NCBI GenBank assembly: GCA_028283745.1
Contig: JAPWJZ010000004.1
Coordinates: 491,512 to 555,511, forward strand
Reading direction: 5' to 3'
DNA length: 64,000 nt
Origin: Micavibrio sp.
GTDB taxonomy: Bacteria > Pseudomonadota > Alphaproteobacteria > Micavibrionales > UBA2020
The notes under the pieces: model-generated
Databases searched by the model: none
The model's input: the letters and a program-made list of their open reading frames with translations, nothing else
Told to the model about the DNA's origin: nothing
Part shown: positions 48,772 through 57,786 of the stretch, in pieces
Layout: each line of letters starts with the position of its first letter
Position numbering within the stretch: the first letter of the stretch is position 1
Made by a program: the position numbers and the translations under genes

Positions 48772-48895
48772 AACGTCACCCTCCTCACAACAGAACCCCT
48801 GCACAACAGGACTCCCGTAAGATGCATCGCAGGAGCCAGCCGATTGGCTGTGGGAACAAATCAGCCTGCAACTGCGTATGCTCTCACACGCATTT

Positions 48896-50506
48896 ATGTC
48901 TACAGCAAAAGCACCCACCAGTACCGCCCTACCACCAGACCTCGTCCTTTACTCGGCGCTGCGTCTTGCTGCGTCCTTTGCTTTTCTCCGCCTGCTCTTT
49001 CAGTTTGCGCTCACGCTCTGGAGCTCGCACATCGGCTACGGCTACTTCCGCGACGAGTTCTACTACATCGCCTGCGGCCGCCACCTCGCCTGGGGATACG
49101 TCGACCACGGCCCCATCGTCGCCGTGCAGGCGCGTCTCGGCGAACTCCTCTTCGGCGACTCCGTCTTCGGCATTCGCGTGCTCTCCGCCACCGCGGGCGC
49201 GGTCATGATCTTCCTCACCGGCATGCTCGCATGGGCCTTCGGCGGCAAGCGCAGCGCGCAAGGGCTCGCCATGCTCGCCGTCTTCCTCGCGCCCGGCTTC
49301 ATCGGCATCGACGGCTTCCTCTCCATGAACTCCTGCGAAGCCATGTTCTGGATGACCTCGCTGCTCGCCATCGTGCTCGCGCTCAAAGGCTACAACCCAC
49401 GCCTGTGGTGGATCGTCTTCGGCGTCAGCTCCGGCATCGGCCTGCTCAACAAGCCGTCGATGACCTTCTTCCTCATCACGCTCGGCATCGGCCTGCTCTG
49501 CACACCGCAACGCCGCGTGCTCTTCACACGTTGGACCGCGCTCGGCATTGCGCTCGCAATCCTCATCGCCGCACCCAATGTCGTGTGGCAGATCCACAAC
49601 CACTGGCCCACACTCGAGTTCCTCCGCAACGGCCAGAAGCACGGCAAGAACATCGTCCTCCCGTTCCCGGGATTCCTGCTCGGGCAGTTCCTGCAACTCC
49701 ATCCGCTCAACGCCATCGTCTGGGTCGCTGGTCTCGTCGCGCTGCTGCGCGCGCGCTCCATCCAGAACATGCGCTGGCTTGGCATCGCCTTCCTCCTCTT
49801 CCTTCCGCTCATGTGGAAGCTCCACGCCAAGGACTACTACCTCGAGCCCTTCTACCCCGCGCTCTTCGCCGCCGGTGGCGTCGCCTGGGAGCACAGCCAC
49901 CGCACGCGTCGGCGCGTCGCCGAAGGCCGCATCTTCGCTCTGCCGATCACGGAAAGCATCCTTACGATCGTCCTCCTCTCCTCACTCCCCATGGCCTCGC
50001 CCATCCTGCGCCCCATGACCTGGGTACGTTACGCGGACTTCACGCACTTCCGTCCCAAAGAACAGGAGCGTGGCAAGCAAGCCATCCTCCCGCAGTTCTA
50101 CGCCGACCGCTTCGGCTGGGACAACGAAGTGAACCTCGTCCTCAACGCCTATCACTCGCTCACACCTGAAGAGCAGAAACACGTCTGCATCTTCACCAGC
50201 AACTACGGCGAAGCCGGAGCCATTGACTTCCTCGGCAAACAGCGCGAGCCGTCACTGCCGCCCGCCATCTCCGGCCAGAACAACTACTGGCTTTGGGGCA
50301 TGCACGGCTGCAGCGTCGAAACCTCCATCGCCGTGATCGACGACAGCCCTGAAGACATCGGCAAGAAGTACTCTGACGTTCGCATCATGGGCATGCTGAA
50401 CGATCCGCTCGCCATGCCGTTCGAGCAGACGCACTACGTCTACCTTCTCCGTCACCGGCTCCCAGGCCCCGCCTTCGACTGGCACGACGAACGCTACTAC
50501 TATTAA
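48896..50506 (+). CDS. Glycosyltransferase family 39 (ArnT-like) membrane protein
   Basis: YFRDEFYYIACGRHLAWGYVDHGPIVAVQARLGELLFGDSVFGIRVLSA...; multi-TM. Confidence 0.88.
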   Translation: MSTAKAPTSTALPPDLVLYSALRLAASFAFLRLLFQFALTLWSSHIGYGYFRDEFYYIACGRHLAWGYVDHGPIVAVQARLGELLFGDSVFGIRVLSATAGAVMIFLTGMLAWAFGGKRSAQGLAMLAVFLAPGFIGIDGFLSMNSCEAMFWMTSLLAIVLALKGYNPRLWWIVFGVSSGIGLLNKPSMTFFLITLGIGLLCTPQRRVLFTRWTALGIALAILIAAPNVVWQIHNHWPTLEFLRNGQKHGKNIVLPFPGFLLGQFLQLHPLNAIVWVAGLVALLRARSIQNMRWLGIAFLLFLPLMWKLHAKDYYLEPFYPALFAAGGVAWEHSHRTRRRVAEGRIFALPITESILTIVLLSSLPMASPILRPMTWVRYADFTHFRPKEQERGKQAILPQFYADRFGWDNEVNLVLNAYHSLTPEEQKHVCIFTSNYGEAGAIDFLGKQREPSLPPAISGQNNYWLWGMHGCSVETSIAVIDDSPEDIGKKYSDVRIMGMLNDPLAMPFEQTHYVYLLRHRLPGPAFDWHDERYYY

Positions 50507-50509
50507 CTC

Positions 50510-51304
50510 GTGAGCAAGAAACCCAAGCTAGGCCAGAACTTCCTCGTAGACAACAACGCCTGCCTCCGCATCGCCGACGCACTCGGCGACGTCAGCCAGC
50601 GCACCGTCGTCGAAATCGGCCCCGGCCACGGCGCCATCACCAAGCTGCTCGCGCCGCGCTGCGCCCGTCTTCACCTCATCGAGTTCGACCCCTCGCTCGT
50701 CAAGGAACTCACCTTCCACTTCCGCGACACGCCGCACGTCACCGTCCACCACGCTGACATCCTGCAGACTGACCTCGCGCCCCTGCGCACCAACGACGAA
50801 CCGCTCGACGTCGTCGGCAACCTGCCCTACTACATCACCTCAGACATCCTGCTACACCTCTACGCAGCCGCACGAGAGAACATCGTCCACCGCGCCGTCG
50901 TCATGATGCAGCGCGAGGTCGCCGACCGCATCGCCTCCGAGCCCGGTCACAGTGAGTACGGCGCACTCAGCGCCTTCACACAACTCCATGCGCACGTCGC
51001 CAACCTCTTCGTGCTTCCGCCCGAGGCCTTCAACCCGCCGCCCGATGTTTACTCCACCGTCCTGCGTCTCGAGTTTGCTCCACGCTTCGCCCAACTGCGA
51101 GTCGAACCCGAAGCCTTCAACAAGTTCCTCCGCGGCAGCTTCGCTCAAAAGCGCAAGACCCTGAGCAACAACCTGCGCAACGCAAACTACACCGCCGCGC
51201 AGCTCGACGCCGCATGGCCCGAAGATCTCAGCAAAACCATCCGCGCCGAAGCCGCCACACTCGAGCAGATGGCAGCGCTTTATCACGCCCTCACAACGGC
51301 TTAG
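50510..51304 (+). CDS. rsmA: 16S rRNA (adenine1518-N6/adenine1519-N6)-dimethyltransferase RsmA
   Basis: GTG start; KPKLGQNFLVDNNACLRIADALG...VVEIGPGHGAITKLLA...VVGNLPYYITSDILLHL. Confidence 0.95.
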   Translation: MSKKPKLGQNFLVDNNACLRIADALGDVSQRTVVEIGPGHGAITKLLAPRCARLHLIEFDPSLVKELTFHFRDTPHVTVHHADILQTDLAPLRTNDEPLDVVGNLPYYITSDILLHLYAAARENIVHRAVVMMQREVADRIASEPGHSEYGALSAFTQLHAHVANLFVLPPEAFNPPPDVYSTVLRLEFAPRFAQLRVEPEAFNKFLRGSFAQKRKTLSNNLRNANYTAAQLDAAWPEDLSKTIRAEAATLEQMAALYHALTTA

Positions 51305-51370
51305 CCTCCGCCGGCGTCACGCTTCCAGGCCACATGCAAAAGCGGCTTACCGCTCTCCAGGTAAGGAGTC

Positions 51371-51874
51371 TTACCTCCGCAGCGCTTCCTGCGTCTGCGC
51401 GTTATGAATGTGGCAAATCGCAATCGCCAGCGCATCGCACGCGTCGAACGGCGTCGGCGGCTCCGCTAACTCCAGCAACCGCGTCACCATAAACTGCACC
51501 TGCTCCTTGGCCGCGAGTCCGTAACCCACCACTGCGCTTTTAATGGCCAGCGGAGCATACTCGGCCACCGGCTTGCCGCAGTTCGCAGCCGCCAGCAGCG
51601 CCACGCCGCGCACCTGCCCCAGCTTTAGCGCAGACTTCGCGTTCGCCGAAAAAAACACTTCTTCGATCGCCACAATCTCCGGCTGCCATGCGTCCATCAG
51701 GGCCATCAGCTCGGCATAGACCTGCGCCAGACGGACCGGCGTCCTGTCCTTCTTGCTCAGCTTCACCGCTCCAGCCGTCAGGTAGCGCAGCCTCGGCGTC
51801 CGCGCCGCCGTGTCCACCTCCACCACGCCGTAACCGGTGAACTCCGTTCCGCAATCAATGCCAAAGACGCGCAT
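51371..51874 (-). CDS. ruvC: Crossover junction endodeoxyribonuclease RuvC
   Basis: MRVFGIDCGTEFTGYGVVEV...PEIVAIEEVFFSANAKSALKLGQVRGVALLAA...DACDALAIAICH. Confidence 0.95.
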   Translation of the reverse strand: MRVFGIDCGTEFTGYGVVEVDTAARTPRLRYLTAGAVKLSKKDRTPVRLAQVYAELMALMDAWQPEIVAIEEVFFSANAKSALKLGQVRGVALLAAANCGKPVAEYAPLAIKSAVVGYGLAAKEQVQFMVTRLLELAEPPTPFDACDALAIAICHIHNAQTQEALRR

Positions 51875-51964
51875 ACAGCCCGAGTGTACCGCCCGGCCCG
51901 GCGGAAAGCTCCTCCCGGAACCGGTACAATCAACCATCGAAAGCACCAGGAAGGCTCCGCTGCG

Positions 51965-53083
51965 TTGACCGTATCTCCTAAACTTGCCGCCGGGACACTT
52001 GCTCTGGCCGCCGCCGTAGCCATGGCGCAACAGTCTACCCAAACGCCCGAGCAGGTGCGCGAGCAGCATGCGCCTAAAGAGGCTGCGCCGCTCGTTCACC
52101 CCATCGGCGGCCTTAAGAAGCTCTTTCACCTCGGAAAAAAGAAAGACGATCAGAAGCCTGAGCCCCAAACGCCAGAGCCTGTCGCCACCCCGGCAAAAAG
52201 CCAGCCCGCCACCCCGGCGCCGTCCTCTACGGCTCATCCCGTAACGGCTCGCCCCCCGGCACCGGCGCACCCGGTCAGCCCGGCGGCTTCCGTAGCCGCG
52301 CCCGCGCGCACCTACTCTGCTCCGCCAGCCAAAGCCGTGGCACAGATCCCGCCCCATCCTGTTCCCATAGCTCCTCCGCCACCGCCCGCGGTCGCAGTCA
52401 ATCGCAACACCATCGTGCTCGACCCCGGCCACGGTGGCGCAGACCCCGGCGCCCGCATCAGCGACGGCCTCTACGAAAAAGACGTCACCCTGGCCCTCGC
52501 CTATCGTCTCCGCTCCCTGCTGCAGGCGCGCGGTTTTACCGTCGTGCTCACACGCGACTCCGACGCCGCCACCAACGGCAGCTCGTCCTCCCAGCTCACG
52601 CTCGATGACCGGGCTGGAATCGCCAATCACCAGCGCGCCGTCGCCTGCCTGCTTCTCCACGCAACCGGCGTCGGCGAAGGCGTTCACCTCTACCGCTCCG
52701 AGCTCACGCCCGCGCCCTATGAGGCCGCGACGCTTCCCTGGCTCACCGCGCAGTCCGCCTGGGTTGCGCAAAGCCAGGTGCTTGCCACCCGGCTCTCGCA
52801 ATCCATCACGCGCTCCGGTCTCCCGCTCGTCTCCTCCGCCGCCTCCGTCCGTCCCGTGGACTCTCTCACCTGCCCCGCCCTCGTCGTAGAGCTCGCGCCG
52901 CAAACCGTAGGGGATCCCGACACTGACAGCGACGGCCGTTACCAACAGCAGGCCGCCGAGGCCATCACCGCCGCGCTCGTCTTCTGGCGCAACGACATGA
53001 AGGCTCCGCAACGAGCCGACGAAGCCTCCGCCGCTGCCCCTGGCAGCGCTTCCATACCTTCTGCCTCGGCGGTGAAGCCATGA
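51965..53083 (+). CDS. N-acetylmuramoyl-L-alanine amidase with Pro/Ala-rich linker
   Basis: NTIVLDPGHGGADPGARISDGLYEKDVTLALAYRLRSLLQARGFTVVLTRD (Amidase_3); TTG start inferred. Confidence 0.88.
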   Translation: MTVSPKLAAGTLALAAAVAMAQQSTQTPEQVREQHAPKEAAPLVHPIGGLKKLFHLGKKKDDQKPEPQTPEPVATPAKSQPATPAPSSTAHPVTARPPAPAHPVSPAASVAAPARTYSAPPAKAVAQIPPHPVPIAPPPPPAVAVNRNTIVLDPGHGGADPGARISDGLYEKDVTLALAYRLRSLLQARGFTVVLTRDSDAATNGSSSSQLTLDDRAGIANHQRAVACLLLHATGVGEGVHLYRSELTPAPYEAATLPWLTAQSAWVAQSQVLATRLSQSITRSGLPLVSSAASVRPVDSLTCPALVVELAPQTVGDPDTDSDGRYQQQAAEAITAALVFWRNDMKAPQRADEASAAAPGSASIPSASAVKP

Positions 53084-53781
53084 TCTCGCGCCACCAACGC
53101 ATCCTCTTCTGGTGCCTCGTCGCCTGCATTCTCGGCATGGGCTTCTGGCTCTGGCACGTGCATCAGCGCGAGCGTCACCGCCTCCTCGCCCTGGCCGACA
53201 ACACCCCCATCGACGCCCCCTACACCGACAGCGAGCCCATTCCGCTCGAACTGGCCGATGATGACGACGGCTCCATCACGCTCGAAACCCGGCAGATCGC
53301 GCTCCCCACCGAGCGCACCGCACGCGCGCGCGCGCTGCTCGACCATCTCGTTACCGAGTACTCGCTCCCCGACTCCAAGCATCCCCTGCCCTCCGGCGCA
53401 GCCGTCGACGGCGTCTTCCTGCTTCCCTTGCCCGTCGTCGGCCACGCGCTCGACCCCAAAGCGCCTGCAGGCCCAAACGGGGAACGGCGCGCCACCCTTC
53501 TGGTGCCTCCCGCGCCCGACTCACCACAACCCGCCACACCCGGCGGCGAGCTTGCGGTCATCAACCTCCGTTCCAGCTTCGTCAATGCGCATCCTTCCGG
53601 CGTTGAGGTGGAAAACCTGACGATCCTCTCCATCCTCGGCACCCTGCACGCCAATCTGCCGCAGATCGAGCAGGTTCGCTTTCTCGTAGACGGTCAACCG
53701 CGTGAGACCCTCGCAGGACACATCGACCTGCTCCGCACCTACCCCACGCGCGACACCACCACAGCCCCGGCGCAGCCGTAA
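53080..53781 (+). CDS. GerMN (sporulation/spore germination M-like) domain membrane-anchored protein
   Basis: Single N-terminal TM; INLRSSFVNAHPSGVEVENLTILSILGTLHANLPQIEQVRFLVDGQPRETLAGHIDLLRTY; ATGA overlap with the amidase gene. Confidence 0.8.
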   Translation: MISRHQRILFWCLVACILGMGFWLWHVHQRERHRLLALADNTPIDAPYTDSEPIPLELADDDDGSITLETRQIALPTERTARARALLDHLVTEYSLPDSKHPLPSGAAVDGVFLLPLPVVGHALDPKAPAGPNGERRATLLVPPAPDSPQPATPGGELAVINLRSSFVNAHPSGVEVENLTILSILGTLHANLPQIEQVRFLVDGQPRETLAGHIDLLRTYPTRDTTTAPAQP

Positions 53782-53792
53782 CCGTTTCCGCA

Positions 53793-53835
53793 AGCAGAGC
53801 AAAGGCCCACCGTGAAGGTGGGCCTTTGCTCTGCT
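53793..53835. terminator. Bidirectional hairpin terminator
   Basis: agcagagcaaaggcccacc-gtgaa-ggtgggcctttgctctgct, 19-bp perfect stem between convergent genes. Confidence 0.88.
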
Positions 53836-53851
53836 GCCTTGGGTTCCGGAG

Positions 53852-55843
53852 TTAGTTCAGATACTCCGCCAGAGCCTTCATCCGCTTGGCGTCGGCAGGC
53901 TTGGCCTTCTCTGCCTGATGCAGCAGCCGCTCGCGAATCCGCTGCGTCTTGCGTGCGTCCTCTGCTCCCGGCGTATGGGCCTGATCCACAGCCGCCGTCA
54001 CGCGAGCCAGCTCCGCTCCGCTCAGCGCCTGCGAACGAGCCAGCTGATCCAGATACGCATGGGCCACCACCGGGGTCGAGGGCCACACCAACGGCTGCTG
54101 GTTCTGCACATTCAGCTCTTTGACCTGCACACTGGCCGCAGCGTCGATCTCATGCTGCGTCAGATACTTCGTCGGCTTCAGCTTCAGCACATCCAGACCA
54201 CGCGCAATCTCCGAGCCGTAGATGTAGCCGTTGTACCAGTAAGCCGACCAGTAACCGCCCAGCACCATCATCTTCGGGTTGATCGGTCCACGGTCAAAGT
54301 ACGCGATCTCGAACGGATGCTCGGGATCGGTAAAGTCCATCACCGAAATCCCGCCCTGATACCAGGACTGTACCTCGATATCCCGGCCCGGAACCGGCAC
54401 CAGGGAGCCATTATGCGCCACGCAGTTTTCCGTATCTCCCTGCGCCGCCGGCAGCTTGTAGTAGCTGGCCAGACTCAGCTTGTCGTCCTTCAAATGGAAG
54501 ATCGCATCCGCGCCCCACTTGTTCGGATCGTTCGGGCGGCAACGCGCTCCGATACCGCCGCCCCACTCATCGGTAAAGACCACCTTGCTGCCATCGTTGG
54601 AGAACGTAGCCGAGTGCCAGTACGCATAATTCGGATCGTTCACCGCATCCACACGCTTGGGATGGACCGGGTCCTTGATGTCCAGCAACAAGCCGTTGCC
54701 CGAGCATGCACCGGCCGCCAGCCCCAGCGCCGAGTACACCGTGATGTCATGGCACTGGTTCGTGTCCACATGCGCTCCCGGGTCCTTCTGCTCATGCGAG
54801 CCGCCGTTGTTCAGCCCGTTCAGCGCACCCGTGCGCGGGTCGATAAAGACGCGAGGGCTGGAAACAATCGCCGCCTGCTGCGGTGCCTTCAACGGCACCT
54901 TGATCACGTCAATGCGGAAGAGAGCCGTGTTCGGATCCTTGTCCGGAGACTCATCCGAACATCCTGCCAGCTCCTCGCTCTGGCGCACAAAACTTGTGCC
55001 CGAAACATACACATACACGTTGTCCGGGTCCTTCGGATCCACCACCAGCGTATGCGTATGCGATCCACGGCAGGTCTGCACCGCGGCTACCTGCTTCGGG
55101 TTCTGTATGTCGGAGATATCGAAGATGCGCACGCCGCGGAACCGCTCCTTCTCCGTCGGCGGATGATGCGTCTTCTTGCTCTCTTCCATCTGCGCTTCGG
55201 TCGGCGCCGGGAAGGCCTGCGTCCCGCAGTCCAGACGGCCGTTCGGCATCTCAACCGAGACGAACATTAGGTTGCCGTATACCGAAACATCTCCCTGTCC
55301 GCCGGGACAGACCATCGTCGTCAGCAGCTTCGTCTTCGCCGGATCGGCAATGTCATAGATGCTCACACCATAGAAGTTGCCCTGGAACAGATGTGTCCCC
55401 TGAAACGCAAAGTCCGAGTTGGCATAGGCCAGCTGCGCAATCACCGGGCGCAGCGAAGCAGGCATCTTCGACGGGTCGGATACGCCCAGCGTATGCAGCG
55501 TGCTCGTCACACGCGCATCGTCGGGCAAGGTCGCATCCAGACGAAACGCCTCCTGCTTTTTCAGAAACGCGACGTGCTCCATACCGAACGCGGCTTCGCC
55601 TGCGTCGTACATCCCCGGCTTCAGCGTATAGCGCGGGTCTTTGGTATCGGATCCCACCATCCCTGCGGGCAGCGGCGGAGCTGGCTTCGGGACAAACTCA
55701 TCCATCTCATCGGTCGGCGTCGGCTTTGCCGCCGCCTTCGCCTCCGGTTTGGACTCCGGCTGGCTGGCCGTTTGCGCAAACGCGCTCACTGAAGCCACAA
55801 GCAACGCCGCCCCTGCGAGGCGTGCATACGGACGAAGCGTCAT
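53852..55843 (-). CDS. Secreted LVIVD-repeat (beta-propeller-like) protein
   Basis: Signal peptide; repeats such as GVSIYDIADPAKTKLLTTMVCPGG, GVRIFDISDIQNPKQVAAVQTC, GLLLDIKDPVHPKRVDAV, GISVMDFTDPEHPFEIAYF. Confidence 0.85.
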   Translation of the reverse strand: MTLRPYARLAGAALLVASVSAFAQTASQPESKPEAKAAAKPTPTDEMDEFVPKPAPPLPAGMVGSDTKDPRYTLKPGMYDAGEAAFGMEHVAFLKKQEAFRLDATLPDDARVTSTLHTLGVSDPSKMPASLRPVIAQLAYANSDFAFQGTHLFQGNFYGVSIYDIADPAKTKLLTTMVCPGGQGDVSVYGNLMFVSVEMPNGRLDCGTQAFPAPTEAQMEESKKTHHPPTEKERFRGVRIFDISDIQNPKQVAAVQTCRGSHTHTLVVDPKDPDNVYVYVSGTSFVRQSEELAGCSDESPDKDPNTALFRIDVIKVPLKAPQQAAIVSSPRVFIDPRTGALNGLNNGGSHEQKDPGAHVDTNQCHDITVYSALGLAAGACSGNGLLLDIKDPVHPKRVDAVNDPNYAYWHSATFSNDGSKVVFTDEWGGGIGARCRPNDPNKWGADAIFHLKDDKLSLASYYKLPAAQGDTENCVAHNGSLVPVPGRDIEVQSWYQGGISVMDFTDPEHPFEIAYFDRGPINPKMMVLGGYWSAYWYNGYIYGSEIARGLDVLKLKPTKYLTQHEIDAAASVQVKELNVQNQQPLVWPSTPVVAHAYLDQLARSQALSGAELARVTAAVDQAHTPGAEDARKTQRIRERLLHQAEKAKPADAKRMKALAEYLN

Positions 55844-56502
55844 AGTTTCTCCTTCTTTTCCTCAGACAACATCTGCTGCATTAATCGAATCTCCGCTCGC
55901 TGCGTGTTATCGACATCCGTCGCGAAGTTGAAGACATCCGCGTCCTGCCCTGCACCCGGCGCAGCAAACAGATCCTTCACCATCACCAGCGCACCGGTGT
56001 GGTGCTGGATCATCCCACTCAGGAACAGCCGGTCGAACTCCGCACCGCGCGCCTTGCGCAGTGCGTCCATCTGCTCCGGCGTCAGCATCCCGGGCATCGG
56101 GGCCATCGGCTTGCCGCTCATATCCATCTCCGGCATTCCCGGCATCGCCATGGAAATCGGCTGCCCACGCGACCGCAGCCAACGCTTCATCATCTCGATC
56201 TCATCGCTCTGGGAGCTATGAATCCTCGCTCCCAGCTGACGAACCTGCTCGTTGGTCGTATGCGACGGAATCAGCTCCGTCATCTCCAGCGCCTGGCCAT
56301 GGTGCATCACCATTCCCTGCATAAATTCGATGTCCTGCTGTGTCGCCGGATGTGCCACCGGATGCGTATCGGCCGGCAGCACATGCGTCGGCTGTCCCGG
56401 AGCGCCGGGCTGCACAATCTCAGACGACACCGGGGCTTGCCCATAAGCAAAGACAAACGTTCCCAGCAAAAGAAGCGACCCTGTAAATGTACGAAAAACC
56501 AT
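55840..56502 (-). CDS. Secreted DUF305-domain protein
   Basis: QQDIEFMQGMVMHHGQALEMTELIPSHTTNEQVRQLGARIHSSQSDEIEMMKRWL...MIQHHTGALVMVKDLF; ATGA overlap with the downstream LVIVD gene. Confidence 0.9.
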   Translation of the reverse strand: MVFRTFTGSLLLLGTFVFAYGQAPVSSEIVQPGAPGQPTHVLPADTHPVAHPATQQDIEFMQGMVMHHGQALEMTELIPSHTTNEQVRQLGARIHSSQSDEIEMMKRWLRSRGQPISMAMPGMPEMDMSGKPMAPMPGMLTPEQMDALRKARGAEFDRLFLSGMIQHHTGALVMVKDLFAAPGAGQDADVFNFATDVDNTQRAEIRLMQQMLSEEKKEKL

Positions 56503-56551
56503 AAGTATTCCTCTTTGCGTTCAAACTATCACGTCGCCGTACAATGCTGAG

Positions 56552-57364
56552 GTGACCAGGAACACCATCGGCGTCTTCGACTCCGGGTTCGGCGGCCTCA
56601 CCGTCCTGCGAGCCCTCCTTCCCCTCTTCCCCGGCTCCCATTTCCTCTACCTCGGCGACACCGCCCGCCTGCCCTACGGAGCCAAGTCACAAGCCACCAT
56701 CGCTCGTTACGCCGTGGAAAGCGCGCGTTTTCTTGAGGACAAAGGCTGCCAGCGCCTGGTCATCGCCTGCAACACCGCCACCGCGCTCGCTCTGCCCGAT
56801 ATCCGCGACAACGTAGGCGTGCCGGTCACCGGCGTCATCCTTCCCGGAGCGCAGGCCGCCCGCGCCGCCGCCACCGGCGAAGACATCCTCGTGCTCGCCA
56901 CCGACGCCACCGTCTCCTCGCACGCCTACCGCGACAACGCCGCCTCGCTCGGCCTGCGTGCGCACGAGAAAGCCTGTCCCCTGCTCGTACCTCTGGTCGA
57001 AGAAGGATGGATCGAGCATCCCGTGCTCTATGACGTGCTGCGCATCTACCTGCGCGAAGCCCTGCATGAGATGGCCGAACAGGGTCGCGTGCCCTCCGCC
57101 GTTCTTCTCGGCTGCACGCACTACCCTCTGATCGCCGACCCCATTCGCCGCGTGCTGCGCGAGCTCGACTGCCCGGCCACCGTCGTCGACTCCGCCGAGG
57201 CCACCGCAGCCGAGGTAGCCGCCGCAGCCGGCCCGCAAAGCTCCCTGCACGCAGCCACCTTCGAGTGCTTCGCCACCGACTCCGTGCAGAAGTTCGCTCG
57301 CCTCGGTTCACTCTTTCTGCAACGTCCCATCCACAGCGTCAACCTGTTGGACCTCGGCGGCTGA
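56552..57364 (+). CDS. murI: Glutamate racemase
   Basis: GTG start; IGVFDSGFGGLTVLRALLPLFP...VIACNTATALAL...VLLGCTHYPLI. Confidence 0.95.
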   Translation: MTRNTIGVFDSGFGGLTVLRALLPLFPGSHFLYLGDTARLPYGAKSQATIARYAVESARFLEDKGCQRLVIACNTATALALPDIRDNVGVPVTGVILPGAQAARAAATGEDILVLATDATVSSHAYRDNAASLGLRAHEKACPLLVPLVEEGWIEHPVLYDVLRIYLREALHEMAEQGRVPSAVLLGCTHYPLIADPIRRVLRELDCPATVVDSAEATAAEVAAAAGPQSSLHAATFECFATDSVQKFARLGSLFLQRPIHSVNLLDLGG

Positions 57365-57390
57365 GCCACCGCGTTAGACTGAAGCAGACC

Positions 57391-57777
57391 ATGCACTACC
57401 TGCTGAAATCAGAACCCGACAAGTACTCCTACGACGATCTGCTGCGCGACGGCACCACCGTCTGGGACGGCATCAAGAACCCCCAGGCTCTGGCCACCCT
57501 GCGCAACATGAAAAAGGGCGAAACCGCCATCATCTACCACTCCAACATCGGTAAAGCGGCCATCGGTACCGCGACCGTTGTCCGCGTGGAGATCGACCCT
57601 GCCGACGGCAAGACACCCCTCGTCACGCTCAAAGCCGGCAAGCGCCTCAAACGCGAAAAGCCGCTGGCTGAGATTCGTGAAGCCGGTGTTTTTCAGGGCT
57701 CCATTCTGTTCCGGCAATTCCGCCTCTCCGTTGTTCCTCTCTCCGACGAGCAGTACGACTGGCTCGTTCACGGATAA
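57391..57777 (+). CDS. EVE-domain protein
   Basis: MHYLLKSEPDKYSYDDLLRDGTTVWDGIKNPQALATLRNMKKGETAIIYHSNIGKAAIGTATV. Confidence 0.92.
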   Translation: MHYLLKSEPDKYSYDDLLRDGTTVWDGIKNPQALATLRNMKKGETAIIYHSNIGKAAIGTATVVRVEIDPADGKTPLVTLKAGKRLKREKPLAEIREAGVFQGSILFRQFRLSVVPLSDEQYDWLVHG

Positions 57778-57786
57778 CGAAGCGGT

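Noticed and set aside
51886-51927. tgtaccg...cggtaca inverted repeat between ruvC and the amidase
   Set aside because: Only 7-bp arms with a long spacer; easily expected by chance.
51371-53011. 546-aa minus-strand ORF extending RuvC
   Set aside because: Only the C-terminal 167 aa are RuvC (start 51874); the N-terminal extension is antisense to the amidase gene.
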